DNA from: Aulostomus chinensis | Lineage: Eukaryota > Chordata > Actinopteri > Syngnathiformes > Aulostomidae | Assembly (NCBI GenBank): GCA_037954235.1 | Contig: JBBMOA010000018.1 | Coordinates: 11,542,001 to 11,606,000 of the forward strand | Length of the DNA stretch: 64,000 bases | Direction: 5' to 3' | In this document: positions 1 through 11,863 of the stretch, in pieces | How the letters are laid out: each line of letters begins with the position of its first letter | Position numbering within the stretch: position 1 is the first letter of the stretch | Made by a program: the position numbers and the translations under genes | The notes under the pieces: model-generated | Told to the model about the DNA's origin: nothing | Databases searched by the model: none | What the model saw: only the letters and a program-made list of their open reading frames with translations

Positions 1-504
1 TATACTGGGGTTTGCTTTGAAGTGCTTCCCAATCCCTTTCATTGTGCCCAGGAAGATTAATTAGCCAAAGCCAGAACAATCAGTTAAATCCACAACAGGA
101 AAATTATTTTAGGAAAACCAATCCCCCCTCCCCTCCCCCACTCCCCCTCACCCCCTTCACGCTCTCTTCACTTGAAAGACTGGACTGATGAGAGGTGGGG
201 ACCTGGACTTCAGCTCTGTCAAAGACATAATGATCTGTTGAACTACGTTCACCAAATTCTGAATTAATTGATGCAGCAACTCTCTAAATGTCTTCAGAGT
301 ACAGAAAAAGCTCTTTGGTCGCACATATGTGTGTCTGCGTGTACGTATGTATATGTGATTCAGCCCATTCATGTGTGTTTGCGGGTAAAAAAAGAGGGGA
401 TTGCACTAACCGAAGCCTTTTCAACTTCTATAATCAGACTCTGGTTTAGTGGAGTGTAATTTAGTCCCAGACAGACTTCCTCCAATCCTCCTCAGCTGGG
501 CTAG

Positions 505-536
505 CAATAGCGAGCTAGCTAGCTAACTCGCTATTG
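505..536. repeat. Perfect 10-bp inverted repeat around a CTAG loop
   Basis: CAATAGCGAG at 505-514 pairs exactly with CTCGCTATTG at 527-536. The 12-nt spacer is CTAGCTAGCTAA, itself partly self-complementary. It lies inside a cep112 intron. I infer no function. Confidence 0.8.
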
Positions 537-726
537 GGCCGCTCCTGCTGTGTTTGATGTGTTCTGTCCTCTTCCAAACCCAGCTGTGCTGATCCTATAA
601 ATGCATTGTGTCAAATCTGGCTGCAGTCATCCGCAGCCAGTAGGGGGTGTAGTGCAGAGCCAGGCATGCTGGTCCCTGGACCCCCTGTAGAGATGAGAAG
701 GAGCTGTGACAGAGCTGTGAATAAAG

Positions 727-729
<3 letters not shown>

Positions 730-773
<44 letters not shown>
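730..773. repeat. (TG)n microsatellite
   Basis: About 22 uninterrupted TG units inside a cep112 intron, followed by a purine-rich GAGAGAGGGA tract. Confidence 0.97.
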
Positions 774-782
<9 letters not shown>

Positions 783-1058
783 GGAAGGGAGAGGAGACGA
801 TCAAGGAGAGCTAATATAAGATTACTTGACTAATTTGATTGATGACTTTTCGATTCATTAAATAATCTTTATAGGTGTTAAAGTCAAGTCAGCTGTATTG
901 ATGTCGCTAAATGATGTCGCTAACAGCTACGATGAGAGAAAGTGAAAATGTTTGAACGTTTTACTGCTTGCAGGCGATTGAATGGATGTTAATTTTCATT
1001 TGATGACTGAACAATGCTCCATTTGGGTTTTCATATATTACGGTTCTTGTCTTCTCAG

Positions 1059-1160
1059 GTCACCATGGTGCGTAAAGAGTACGAGGAGAAGATCAAGGGT
1101 TTGATTCCCGCAGAGCTCAGACAGGAGCTGGAGGACACCATCACATCGCTAAAAGCTCAG
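1059..1160 (+). CDS. cep112: cep112 exon (third from the end)
   Basis: This 102-nt exon encodes 34 codons in phase 0 at both ends, starting V-T-M-V-R-K-E-Y-E-E-K and ending I-T-S-L-K-A-Q. It is flanked by TTCTCAG and GTGAGA splice sites. The heptad-like, charged composition fits a coiled coil. I recognise it as the C-terminal part of CEP112 (CCDC46), a centrosomal coiled-coil protein, because the remembered mammalian protein has a closely similar stretch (EYEEKIKGL, LRQELEDTI) just before its end. Its position next to axin2 in the same orientation matches the mammalian gene order. The upstream part of the gene lies outside the window. The ATG inside the exon is in frame but is unlikely to be a start, since the exon is internal. 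Confidence 0.88.
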
Positions 1161-2378
1161 GTGAGACTTGAAACAGAATCAGATACAGTATATGGATGCT
1201 AAACTTTAAAAAGCAAAGGAAAAGTACATTATGCTTTAGTCATGGTACAAATGAGTATTGCTCAGAAAACTGCTTTCATTGCTTTTGGAAGTTTGGAGAA
1301 TACCACAAAACACACAAACAGCTTGTTCTCCCACAGTTTTTATTCATACAACATGATACATAACTGTAATTGTACAACGTCCCGCGTTTTAGCGTCAAAG
1401 TCCCATTTTCTCGCCTACTCTCCCACGAATGCTGAAGTGGCACAAACTCCACTTGCACTCTTGCAGTTTTTAGTCGTGCACGTTGTGTTTTAGGTGCACA
1501 GTTTGATGAACTCGAGATGGGCAAAGGTGGCTTTGCCTTCATTTGTAATAAAGAGTTTTCATTGTCATAGCGTCTACATTGTAAATAGGAGAGGGTCCTC
1601 TGTAACAAACTCGACCTTTTCCTTGTTTAAATAGGACTCCGATCTCATTTCAGTGCACAGACCACAGTTCTGAGCCGATATGTTTATAAGACGTAATTTG
1701 TGACCAGAGCGGTCTCCCCTCTCAATGGTGATGTATTTGTTTTGCACATTAAAGTGCACTATTCTCACACAGGAGAAAAAAAAGAAGAAGAAGAGTAGGG
1801 GGAGCTTTCGTGTATGTGGAGGTATCAGACCACATTTCGATGGAGTTCTGCATCTACTTCTCAACTGTGAAGTGCCAAGTGAAATGCTAGAACCTTCCTG
1901 AGGTCTCCCCCACAGAAAGGAATGTACCCTCGGCTCCAGTATGGTAGTCCCAGAACAATACAGATTCTTTTGGAGCCGTGATTATTCTGCCAGGCTCTAC
2001 ATGCCGTGTAAATGTAGATGTGGTTTATTTTCACTTTAGCCAAAGACACTTCATAAATAAACTGCTGCTTTGTAGCCAAACAAAAGAATGGCACAGCCTC
2101 CTAACCTCAGCTAACCTGCCTCATAATCTTCCCTCTGTCCCCATGTGCCTTAACCCCTCTGCCCTACACTCATGACCCCCAACCCCTGCTGTCCTGACCC
2201 CTGTCCTCAACAACCAAGCCTTTCATCCACTTCTCCCTACTTAACTAACCCCCTCCACCTAAAAGCACAAGCACATTGTCCACCTCCCGTATCCTGATGT
2301 TTTCTTCCTCTCCGTCCAGGATACTTTTTGAGGATGACTCCTCTCCATTGTGCGTTAAAATGCGTCTTGGTGTTGCAG
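1161..2378 (+). other. cep112: cep112 intron
   Basis: A 1218-nt intron between two phase-0 exons, donor GTGAGA and acceptor TGTTGCAG. It is AT-rich with no microsatellite of note. Stretches at 1276-1864 are open on the minus strand but resemble nothing I know, and I regard them as chance. Confidence 0.75.
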
Positions 2379-2443
2379 GTCAGCTTTCTTCAGAGGAGAG
2401 CCTCATTGCTGCAGGAGGACCTGGACGCCTGTCGCAGCACGAG
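2379..2443 (+). CDS. cep112: cep112 penultimate exon
   Basis: This 65-nt exon follows acceptor TGTTGCAG and encodes V-S-F-L-Q-R-R-A-S-L-L-Q-E-D-L-D-A-C-R-S-T plus two bases (AG) of a split Arg codon. The remembered CEP112 C-terminus (VNFLQKRASILQEEL...) matches closely. The donor GTTAGC is non-optimal. Reading straight through it would give about 42 extra residues to a stop at 2568-2570. I prefer splicing because the next good acceptor at 2920 completes Arg and then stops at once, giving the short end typical of the family. The weak donor is the least certain part. Confidence 0.82.
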
Positions 2444-2920
2444 GTTAGCACCATTGTTTAGATGGGAGAAAATTGAACCAGCGCTTACTGCATGTGGTAC
2501 TCTGTCCATCTGCACAACAAAAAAAACACATACTGTTACTGGGCATATGGATGATACTGCAGACGAGTAAGACCATCATAAATTGTACTCGTGCTAGATA
2601 CGTTACGTGATTTGTCACACGTCTTTGGCGATGTCAGCTTCCACTTTTGAGGCCTTTGATTCACATCCCATCCATCAGACTGTAAGAAACATTTAAGTCT
2701 TTATGAAAAGCATCTATACATGCTGTGATAAGAGGCCTCCTGATGCCGCCGCCGCCGCTCACATCACAGTAAATAACCACCGTCCTCACAACTGAAAGTG
2801 ATGTTGAGAAGCTCACAGGAGCCATCAATCAGATAGAAGTTGCTTATATTTGTATCCATGATGGCGTTCTTACAAATAAATAAAGGAAAATCTCACACTG
2901 GGATGCTGCTCTTTGTGCAG

Positions 2921-2924
2921 GTAA
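2921..2924 (+). CDS. cep112: cep112 last exon: end of split Arg codon and stop
   Basis: After a pyrimidine-containing acceptor (CTCTTTGTGCAG, ending at 2920) the first base G completes AGG (Arg) and the next three bases are TAA. The protein would end ...A-C-R-S-T-R, comparable to the basic end of mammalian CEP112. The rest of the exon, 2925 to about 3140, is a short 3' UTR. A cDNA is needed to confirm this junction. Confidence 0.6.
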
Positions 2925-3114
2925 CACTTGGACAACAACAGTGTGACCGACCGCGGGACACGAAGGATCAGACGTCCAATCAGACGTGAGCATTTATGAC
3001 TGTTACACGCCTGTCACAGTCATCGTTATGTTTGATGTCGTTTTCCTTTTTTTGGTTAATGCTTGAAGTTAATGCATTAATGCTGTTTGATATCAGTTGT
3101 TTCGCACTATTTTT

Positions 3115-3120
3115 AATAAA
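3115..3120 (+). terminator. Candidate cep112 poly(A) signal
   Basis: A canonical AATAAA is followed 15-40 nt later by a T-rich and GT-containing stretch (3121-3165) of the kind that forms a downstream element. It gives cep112 a 3' UTR of about 220 nt. Confidence 0.65.
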
Positions 3121-3140
3121 AGTTTTTCATCGTTTTCTGT

Positions 3141-6100
3141 TGTCATGCTTTTTTTTTTCCTACTCTTTCATCTTCCTCATAATTAATCCCTCATTTAGAG
3201 GAAGTCATGCCGCTGCTCTTGTTGTTACACGACCGCAACATGCATGTTCACCAAGATTAGCTGGGTAACTTAACACTCAAGTCAAAGACCTTGAATTCCC
3301 ATCTCTCTCATAACATCGCCTTTCTGCTCAAGCCCCCATTTGAACTGTAAAGGGTAGTTGGGGCTGGGGGGGCTGGGGGTTGAGGGGGGGGAGTAGTTGT
3401 GGTTCATTCAGATAAAGAGTGCTGTGAGACGATTGTTTGAACTTGAGGCCAAACACTCCAGTCCTTGGGCCCAGTCTTTCTGCTTCTGCCACCACTTTGT
3501 GTTTCAGCAGCAGCTTCGCTCAAGTCCGGCTGAATGATTAGACCCTGGAGTCCACCGAAACGCTGCCTGGTCTCCAAGTCTCCTTCCATGTCTCCCAAGT
3601 GCGGAGGTTTATGATGATAATAACAGTTGATGGACCGATGGTTGGATTCATTATGATATCCCATCCTTTCGGTATTTTGTGTAACTATTAGGTAAGGAAT
3701 GCTTGGGGCTTGAATACTGATTGTTGTAAAAGAATCTTTTCCTGGAAAACAGTAAGGAAGCGTTATTAAATTCCAAAAATCAGATTTGATTTCAAAGAGC
3801 GCCTTCACATATTTGCGTTGGAATTGCTTTCCTTTTACACTCATGCGCTTCCACGTGTTGTCCGTGACCTGTTCTGCTGTGTCCAAACGAAACACTATAG
3901 CCCTCTGTATTTATATGATGTGCTGATTCTGCTGCCCAAGCAGAGAATGAGAGGAGAGACGAAAGGAGAGCAGACTGTCAGGCCGACATCTGAGAAACAG
4001 GAATTTTAGTCTTTGGGCACAAAGCCTCCATAGCGACTGTTGTTTCTGGAAAGAGTGCACATAGTTAGAACTGTTGCAACACAGCTTCCAAGCTGAAGAT
4101 ACACTTTTGCTCAGTTAAGGAAGCATGAATGACATTTTGCTGGTACCTCATGTGTCAGTGATTACCGGCAAGGCCGTCATACCCGGCCGCCTACTGTCAG
4201 ACCCTCTTCCAGACTACATCCCACTCCTTCACTGATCTCTCTCCTGTGTCTCGTACTCATTAATCATTCAAATAGTTTGAAGAGTAAAGGACAGAGGAAG
4301 GTTTTATGTTTCATGCTTCTAGTTTTACTTTAGCAGCAGGAGAAGGTTCCGACTGAATACAGAACAAAGGAGAAAACGCATTGCCTTGAACTCGGGTCAA
4401 CAGCGTGCAAACTCACCGCAACACCAAGCTTGTTGATGGCGGTCACAACCGCGTAGTCTAGTAAAAGTGACATCCCCTAAGCACTTCTCCAGTCCCGGAG
4501 TGCTCCACACAAATGTCAACCCAACCTTATTGGCACACCATCCCATACAAAGTGATCTTGAACCCATGTCCACAATTTACCACAACATCAAAACTGTGTC
4601 TTTTCTGTCGCAGTTTGTCATTATGACATCATCAGCTTAATTAATGCAACTGGACAAGCGGGCAAATTCTCTAATGGTTCCCGTGTTAGCTCTTAACTGC
4701 CATACGTTCCTGGATCTCACCGTCTCTCCGGTTCACACAGGTTCCCTTGAGCATTACCCTGGTTTTGTACTTTTTAACTCTCTGGTCCCACTGATTTCAA
4801 CTCGTCTAACTCCAGCTTTGAAAGAAAATACCACACACGGCTCCACCGTAAGAGGAGGTTTTAGCTGCTGGTAAAGTGTCCAGCATTCTCTTTATTTCAG
4901 ACATGATGGTTGAGTTTCAGTGACTCTGCTGCTACTGTCTATCTAAAGGTTGATACAGACTCTCTAATGAGCCTGTGTTTGGTTCATTTGGCACCCGAAA
5001 GAGGCTCCAGCCATAACCTCTCCTTTAATCTGTGTTATTACTCTGGCATATCTTCACTCTAATTGATTGTCTACCACCAAAATAGCCTCCATAATTGTGC
5101 TTGTGTAAATACAAGGCATGAATGTCATTTCCACACAGTCGACACGGCCCCATTAAGGATCAAAGCCCTTGCTTCCTCTCAGTTATCTCAACATCAGACA
5201 GCAGACTGTTGTGTGACAACAGTTAAGGGCAGTCAGGGAGCTCCCCGAGTCTCATCAGACTTTTATACACTAGCCTGTAGCGCTCCTGGCTGCTGTGTAA
5301 CGCCTGGTCATGTGTCATTTTCGTGACCTCTGTTTATTGAACCGGAGGTTAAAGTGTTGATTGCAGTTTCACACTTGAAACCGCTGCAGACAAGATTAAG
5401 AAAAAAAAAAAGGAAATGTTTTGTGACGCATACTGAATTTTAAATATAGATTATTTTATCTGTCAGATGCGTTTCAGGGGATTGTAACTGCTGCCGCTCA
5501 TCCATTGCCTCCACGGTGCACCTCAAGAAGCGTTTCAGCAAATCCTGCAAAACTTTACCTTTCTTTTTAAAATGGTCTGGGCAGGATCGCATTGGTTTTG
5601 AACGCTGTTAATCGCATCTTTTTTCTTAATTCCTTCAGACAATTATACAACCAGCTAGCGTTTACACTGTAAAAGCTGGTTTTTATTGACACATCAAAGT
5701 GACACCGTAGGCTGTTTTGTAGGTACGCGTAGCCACATAACCCATGGCGTAGCCTCAGGTGCAGCTCGCAAGAAGTGGAACTTTCCACATGTTCATTTTG
5801 ACACAATTTCACTTTCAACGTTTCATTTTGTCAGCAATATTCAAAGTTTTATTTTGCTACTGTTCAATATTTAAACCCAACTAGTCTTTCAGCAGTGTAA
5901 TTGCAGACTTACAGCACCTCAACAGAGCACAAGTAGGCTAACAATGGCATCGGGTTGGCTGTGAGGTCCGATACACAAATATAAATCATTCTTTACTGAA
6001 AACATTTTCATGATGGTCTAAGCTGCATCCCTGAAGCTTGTTATTGCGAACTCCCTGTGGCGGCCATATTGGATTGTAGTTTTGAATCTGGTCTGTCTCC

Positions 6101-7263
6101 GACATGCCTTGATGGATTTCGTGCACTATGGGGAGCAACTGCCCATGCATAGTTCAGAAATGCAGATGATGTATTGATGTATTTTATTTCTACATGATGC
6201 TGAACACGTATGACTCAAAACACCAGCGGTAATCTCTTGAGCTTTATTGATGACGGTTATCCGAGGTCGTGCGATGCCTCTCCTTCGCTCTTTTAGCGAG
6301 ATTTACACGTGATGTGTGATGAATATGCACTTGTGACGAGGCTCTGGGAATGACTGTACATTTCATTTTGTGATTGACAAAATCATTGCACATGTGTGTT
6401 TGGGTGTGTGAGAGCCATGTGTCACTAGAGCTTTTTATAGATCTGTATTCTGAGTCAGACCCTAGGAGGCCTGTATTTGGCTGCTGTACGCTGCGTGCAT
6501 AAATAAACCTGTTTATCACCAACACTTCTCACACACACACACACACACACACTCAACACGTTTTACGTACAATATTTATTCTGTCTTCCATCGTGTTTTT
6601 GCAACTGCGTCTTTGTCTCTCTCCTGGCTTCTATCTTTCTCTCTTTGTTGATATGGTATTTATGGCAGCGATTTTTCCTTTTTCCTACCCTGTCACTCAA
6701 ACGCAACAAGAGCTATGAGACAGATACGCAGCTGTGTGGTTTGAGAAAGGGTTAGAGGCGAAACAAACTCGAGTGAAAAAGGCACAGCAGGATGTATTTG
6801 TGCGATTGTGACATGAATTTGCCGTCAGACTGATAGTGTAGGTTGACCAGACGGACAGAAGTCCATGTAGTCCCAACAGTGTGGGAGGTGTCACTTGCTG
6901 TGTGTCTCTGTCTGGGTATCTAGCATCTCTGCGATGTTAATGACCGGGCTAATGTGCAGCTGATGTCTCCATTTGCATCGTCTTGATTTAGCATCCATTC
7001 ATAACCACGTGTATCATTGCAATGACTTGATGTTTATCGTGGCACTTCTTGAAAAATATTTTTTTCTCAAAAAACCTTGCAGCGAAAATGGGCAGTTTTC
7101 TCATTTATTATGACATGAATTTTTTTTTTTTCAAGATTCGTGCAACCAAAGTCATTCACAAAACTAATATTAATGTAAGAGCTGGCAATATTTAAAAACA
7201 AAAAATAATAGCGCTTTCAGTCAAATTCGTCTTTAAATTTATTTATTGTGTCCTCTGTCTCTT
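3141..7263. other. cep112-axin2 intergenic, left part
   Basis: No gene is recognised. A G-quadruplex motif lies at 3360-3391 and a short (CA)n at about 6530-6552. A 163-codon open stretch on the minus strand (3404-3895) has no recognisable domain. The rest is ordinary AT-rich sequence without clear repeats. Confidence 0.6.
3360..3391 (+). other. G-quadruplex motif
   Basis: Four G runs (4, 7, 5 and 8 Gs) are separated by CT, CT and TTGA, which meets the usual G4 pattern on the + strand. It lies about 240 nt past the cep112 poly(A) signal, where G-rich pause elements can aid termination. That role is inference. Confidence 0.7.
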
Positions 7264-7330
7264 ATATCAACATAGCGAAAGAGGCAGCTAGGACACTGTT
7301 TGCTAGCGGCCTCTTTCGCTATGTTGATGT
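7264..7330. repeat. Perfect hairpin with 20-bp arms
   Basis: ATCAACATAGCGAAAGAGGC at 7266-7285 is the exact reverse complement of 7309-7328. After one mismatch, GCTAG (7287-7291) pairs with CTAGC (7303-7307), leaving an 11-nt loop. Outside the arms a T.G and an A-T pair can extend the stem. The absence of mismatches suggests recent formation or constraint. It could be a DNA-transposon remnant, a templated inverted duplication or a small-RNA hairpin. I cannot choose from sequence alone. Confidence 0.85.
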
Positions 7331-7604
7331 TTCAAGTCCCGGCCTGAGAAGCACAGGATCCACGGGCCAGATTTCCAAAGGTGGCAGAATGTATTCCTTA
7401 TCTATGCATGATACATTATTATACATTCATCATATTTTAAAGTTCTCACAGCCTCAACGTGCTGCGGGAGTTTGCTTTCTTTCTGTATGTACACTCAAAA
7501 CACATTTGGCCGCCGTCCACATCAGCAGTCCGTGCAACCGTACCGTGCAGAAGCCCCACTCTTCCAGCCGGGCCTGGACCACGGAAGCGGACCCTACCTG
7601 GGTT

Positions 7605-7802
7605 GCGGTACCGCTGATCCTCTACAGGGTCATGGGGAGCTGGAGCTAATCCCAGCTGACATTGTGCGAGAGGTGTGGTACTTTCTTGACTGGTGCATCG
7701 CTGTGGGAAGAAACCGGAGCCCCGAGAGCCACAGGTTTGGAACCTAGAACTGTCTTGCTGTGTCGGTGACGGTGGTACTGTGCTAACCACCGTGCCGCCG
7801 CA
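7605..7802 (+). mobile_element. Degraded teleost interspersed repeat
   Basis: The stretch 'ACCGCTGATCCTCTACAGGG' followed by 'GGAGCTGGAGCTAATCCCAG' and 'CTGACATTGTGCGAGAGG' matches a very common fish repeat. Later 'GGAAGAAACCGGAGC' and 'GTGCTAACCACCGTGCC' match its distal part. The middle (normally the 'CGCCAGTC...GACTGTGGG' segment) is deleted near 7690-7710. The copy is old, with many point changes. I recognise the repeat but am unsure of its formal family name. Confidence 0.8.
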
Positions 7803-9568
7803 CATAAACAACATATTTTTGTAGACATGTTGCTTCTCTGAATATGGACACGGTCGCTCTGTGAACCGTTTGCCCTCAATGGGAGGGGAACCTTGAAAAT
7901 CCTAGAATGAGCATTTGGATCCCCTCTAGGGGGCCCTCGGGGAGTGTATGCGGCCCAGGATTTGGAGCTACACCCCTGCTGTTCCCTATCCTCATACTGA
8001 CACCCCTCTAATGGAGGGACAGGAAGTGATGGAATGAGATCAAATCTGTCATCTGTTGAATGAAAGAGCAAGTTAATCACCTCACCGGTCCGGGAACCCT
8101 GTGTTCCGTCAGGGAAGAGGAAGATGGGGTTAAAGCGATGGATTAAGGATGAGTGAGGGACGCCCGGGGTTCAGGTTAAGACTGATTCGTAGAGGGATCG
8201 CTGTCCTGTCAGGCATGGCGGAACAGTGGCGTCCGGCCTGTGAAGTGTCTGCATGGCGCGAGAAGCAGAGGAAATGAAAGTCATTACTGTCAGTGTGGAG
8301 TGAGCTTCATGGCCCAAACGGGATTAGACAGTGCATCCGACATTGTTTCTATACATTGGTAGACTTAAAAGTCAAGCGCAAAATGGGATTAAAACGAGGG
8401 AAAAAACCAATAAATAACCTTCAACAACCCCCCCTCTCTCCTTTTGCTTCTCTTTTATTTCTTCTGCCTTCCTTCGCAGCCAATTCCCTACCTATTTCAT
8501 GTCTCATTCTTTCCTCATAGTCTTTTCTCTCTTTTTCTCACCTGTCTCCCTATTCCGCTCTCTCTCCCTTTCTCTCTCTCTCTCTCTCTCTCTCTGACGC
8601 ATTTTTCTTTCCCACTTCCAGCTTTCACACACTCTTCCCCATCATCAAAATGCACAGGTGGGCGCTGACTCCCACTCGCACTTTATATTCTCTGTTTTGC
8701 AAAAACCCATCCTTCTGGGGCCAATTGGCGCTTGAAATCCAACTTCATTCCCCTCAAACTGAACCCTTTCAAAAACAAACTCCCCATCACCCGCGCTCTT
8801 CTTTTTTTTTTTCTTCTTCATCTTCTTCTTCTTCTCCTCTTCCTCCTTCAAAACAGCCCCATAACAAACTGGCGAATTGTTGCCCTTCCTTAACTTTTAA
8901 GGGTATTATGAACCATGTCCAACTTCAAAGCCTGTCTTAACTCCACACTTTAATTATATCTTCTCCAGCTCTCTGCGTGCCATTTGATTCTGCTGACAAC
9001 AGCACTTCTCTCTTCCATCCTTCTCCTCCCATCCTCTTCTGCCACACTTTGGGTTGCTGTCTCATGTTGTGTGTTGACCCCCCCACCCCACCCCACACAC
9101 ACACACACACACACACCTTCTGAGCCCCTCTCATCAGCTCCTTGCTCCCCTCAGAGGCCATTGTCCCCCTGTTGTCACCTACTTTGAAGAGGTAGCCTCC
9201 ATTTCCTCTCGGCAGTCGGTTGTTGTCTGGGGTGTGTACACACCAAACAAACTTGAAACAGTAACCCCCTGTCCTACATCGGCTGGCTCCTCTCTCTCTC
9301 TTTATCTGCGCTCCCTCTCTTTCTTTCTCGCTGCGAGCTGACTTCCTCCTCATGGCTCTGCTTGATAATTGCCATAAGCTTCCCTCTTGGTTTCGTTTTC
9401 CATTGTCCTCCCCCAAATTCTTGGCTCTGGCTTGAGATAAAGGGATGAATACTTCAAAGAGGTCTGCAAAGAGTTTAACCCCAAGCCGAAAAAGGAACGG
9501 CACACAATACTGTAATTGAGAGCAGTTACTGATCACAGAGCTGCAGCACCATGAGGACAGCACCGGTA

Positions 9569-9570
<2 letters not shown>

Positions 9571-9619
<49 letters not shown>
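9571..9619. repeat. (CA)n microsatellite
   Basis: About 24 uninterrupted CA units in the intergenic region upstream of axin2. Confidence 0.97.
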
Positions 9620-9622
<3 letters not shown>

Positions 9623-11058
9623 AGTGTTTATGACAGCAACTGAGGTGGTTAGTAGCAGTTACGACACACCGAGCCGCTAAGGAGACCTCATCATAGAAAA
9701 CCTTTTGATAAGAGGTTTTTCATGACATCAGAAGTTTATGTACATGAAAAAGGGAGAAGCACTTCAAGTACTGATTGAGCCTGCATGTGATTTATGCACC
9801 TTCTCTATCTATAGTACCCTTTGCAGTCACGCTGACCTGTCCCTGTAATAATATCTCTCCAAACGAGGAGACAGTTACACCCCATAACCTCCAAACCCTC
9901 TTTCAAGGGTCTTTTTACAGGGCCAGGAGCCAGGACCCCTGTTCTGTGGTCAGTCTCAGACTTAGGGTCGGCTCCTGAGGGCCAACAGGGAAGATCTAAC
10001 CTGTAAGGGGACCTCCCGTGAACCACAGAGGGGGTTGACAAGGCCAGGACACGAGAGCCCAACTGGCCCCTGGTACCGGTAGGGGGTCTAGGCCGTGTGC
10101 ATGGCGAGGGATTTCCACTCTGGCATGTTTACTGTCGGAGGTCAGCCTCAAAGCACGTCCACGCAGGGTCTCTGCTGAGGTGGTGATCCTGGGTCGATAT
10201 AGATGTGTTGGATGAGTACGGCTGTCTGTCCCTTTATCAGTTTGTAGTCTGAGAGGGAAGTTTCTCTGTGGTCAGGCATCTCTGCTAATCCTAAACAACT
10301 ATGCAGCAACTGTCCGTGTATTCTTACTCTCTGAAATTGACAGATTGACAGATCCCCTGTCTGTTTATCCGCCAGATGACCTGTGAACTTCACAGAAGAC
10401 CCAGACAGTACAAAGTACTTTGATTAGATAAGCAACAGATGAATAAGAATTTCTTGAGGCTTTTTTACTTTTGTTCTATTCACTTCCCCTATTGTTTTTT
10501 TTAATCAACTTTGGAAATTTCTCAGTCCAATAAGTTCTCCTTTATATCCGCCACAGTGTATTTGTTTTCCCTTTCGTAGCTTTTGACTATTATATATCTT
10601 CAGAGTAACTATTTTACCAGCTATCAATTCATTTGAGCAACTCATAATGTTAAGCTAATTGTTTTAATCCACTGCTACTTTTAACTATTTCAGCTAACAT
10701 CCCTTCACCACATTAGCTAATTAGCTGCTTTAGCTTCTCTGCTCGCTTGCTAGTTTCCACACAAAAAACCTGATTCAGTTTGTCATTTGGGGTTTTTTTG
10801 TCGTTTTTTTTTAAGTTCAAGTCATTGTTTTCTTGTTGTTTTTCTTGTATAGATTAGCAGTTCCATCATTTTCCATAGAAACCACACAGTCTAACTGCTC
10901 TGTGGAAAATACGTTACCATGCAGGCTGTGAGAGAACAACAGTGGCCTTTCAAAGGAGGAGCAATCCCTTCGTCACTATGGCCTCTACAAGAGAAACATC
11001 CTCTTTGATTAACCTTGATGGCAAGTTTAGCATCAAGGGAGAAGGTTTCAAACACACA

Positions 11059-11124
<66 letters not shown>
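11059..11124. repeat. Compound (CT)13(CA)20 microsatellite
   Basis: An uninterrupted CT run (11059-11084) changes directly into a CA run (11085-11124), about 800 nt before the axin2 promoter region. The CT part is homopurine/homopyrimidine. Confidence 0.97.
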
Positions 11125-11128
<4 letters not shown>

Positions 11129-11863
11129 CCCTCAGTATTTGTACTGTAGTCTCTCTTTCAAGAAAATAGCCGGCCATCTTGGTCAAAGGCTCCCCTGTGG
11201 TGAACACTAAAGACCTGTCCAAAATACCACTGATGCTGATCTTCAAACGCGACTAACATCTCCAGTAAGGATGAAGGGAAACGTCCGGAGTGTCCACCGC
11301 TGCCCGGTGAATGGATGTATAACTGAACGCCTGTGTGGGGTGACTCAGAGACAGAGAGAGAGAGGTGTGTAATTCCTGTGTAGCTTAAATGACATGTTAA
11401 CATCCTGTAGGGAACTTGTCCTCAGTGAGCAGATGTTTTGTGTGCATGCATGCGCCTGTACTGCCACTGGTAGGAGCTGTGGAGCGATAACAGCGCTGAG
11501 GTTTTACTGCAACATGCTGCTGAGCAGAAATGAAGTCTGTGGATGGTTAAAAGTGACTTTTTCTTTGGAGTGGGCTTTTTAAAAAAAAGAAAAAGAAAAA
11601 AAAAGCTATTGTGATTCAGTATGACTCAGCATGAATGTTGCATCAGAAATAGCATAGGTTCGTTATTTTACCTGACTTGTACTCTTGTGACCTAAATATT
11701 CGTTTTATATATTTGCATGCATTATTTGTGCATTCACGAGACTCCGATGGGTTAATTTTGAAAACTATGCAGGGGAAGACAGAGAGAGTGAGAGAGAGTG
11801 AAAAAAAAAATCCCTGCGTCTTTTAAGTGTATGTAGCAACAGAGGGATTGTGGCGATAATGCT

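Larger units (their letters stand above)
1..1058 (+). other. cep112: cep112 intron, 3' part
   Basis: This is intronic sequence upstream of the first recognisable cep112 exon. It holds a (TG)n microsatellite at 730-773 and a short inverted repeat at 505-536. I see no other exon in it. The intron ends in a good acceptor (TTCTCAG at 1052-1058) after a T-rich stretch. Confidence 0.7.
7803..11863. other. cep112-axin2 intergenic, right part
   Basis: No gene is recognised. Simple repeats are (TC)n at 8571-8595, a TTC/TCC-rich tract at 8800-8845, (CA)n at 9091-9115 and 9571-9619, and a compound (CT)n(CA)n at 11059-11124. A GC-richer block at 9900-10090 is unassigned. A T-rich interval at 10440-10860 has nothing identifiable. 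Confidence 0.6.

Noticed and set aside
2444..2570. cep112 read-through C-terminus
   Set aside because: Residues after the GTTAGC donor do not resemble the family, while the acceptor at 2920 gives an ending like that of mammals; kept only as an alternative.
3404..3895. 163-codon open stretch on the minus strand between cep112 and axin2
   Set aside because: No domain, no coding-like composition, no splice or promoter context; consistent with chance in intergenic DNA.
7264..7330. Calling the hairpin a microRNA gene
   Set aside because: The stem is perfect and the loop small, but I recognise no known seed and there is no expression evidence; reported as an inverted repeat only.
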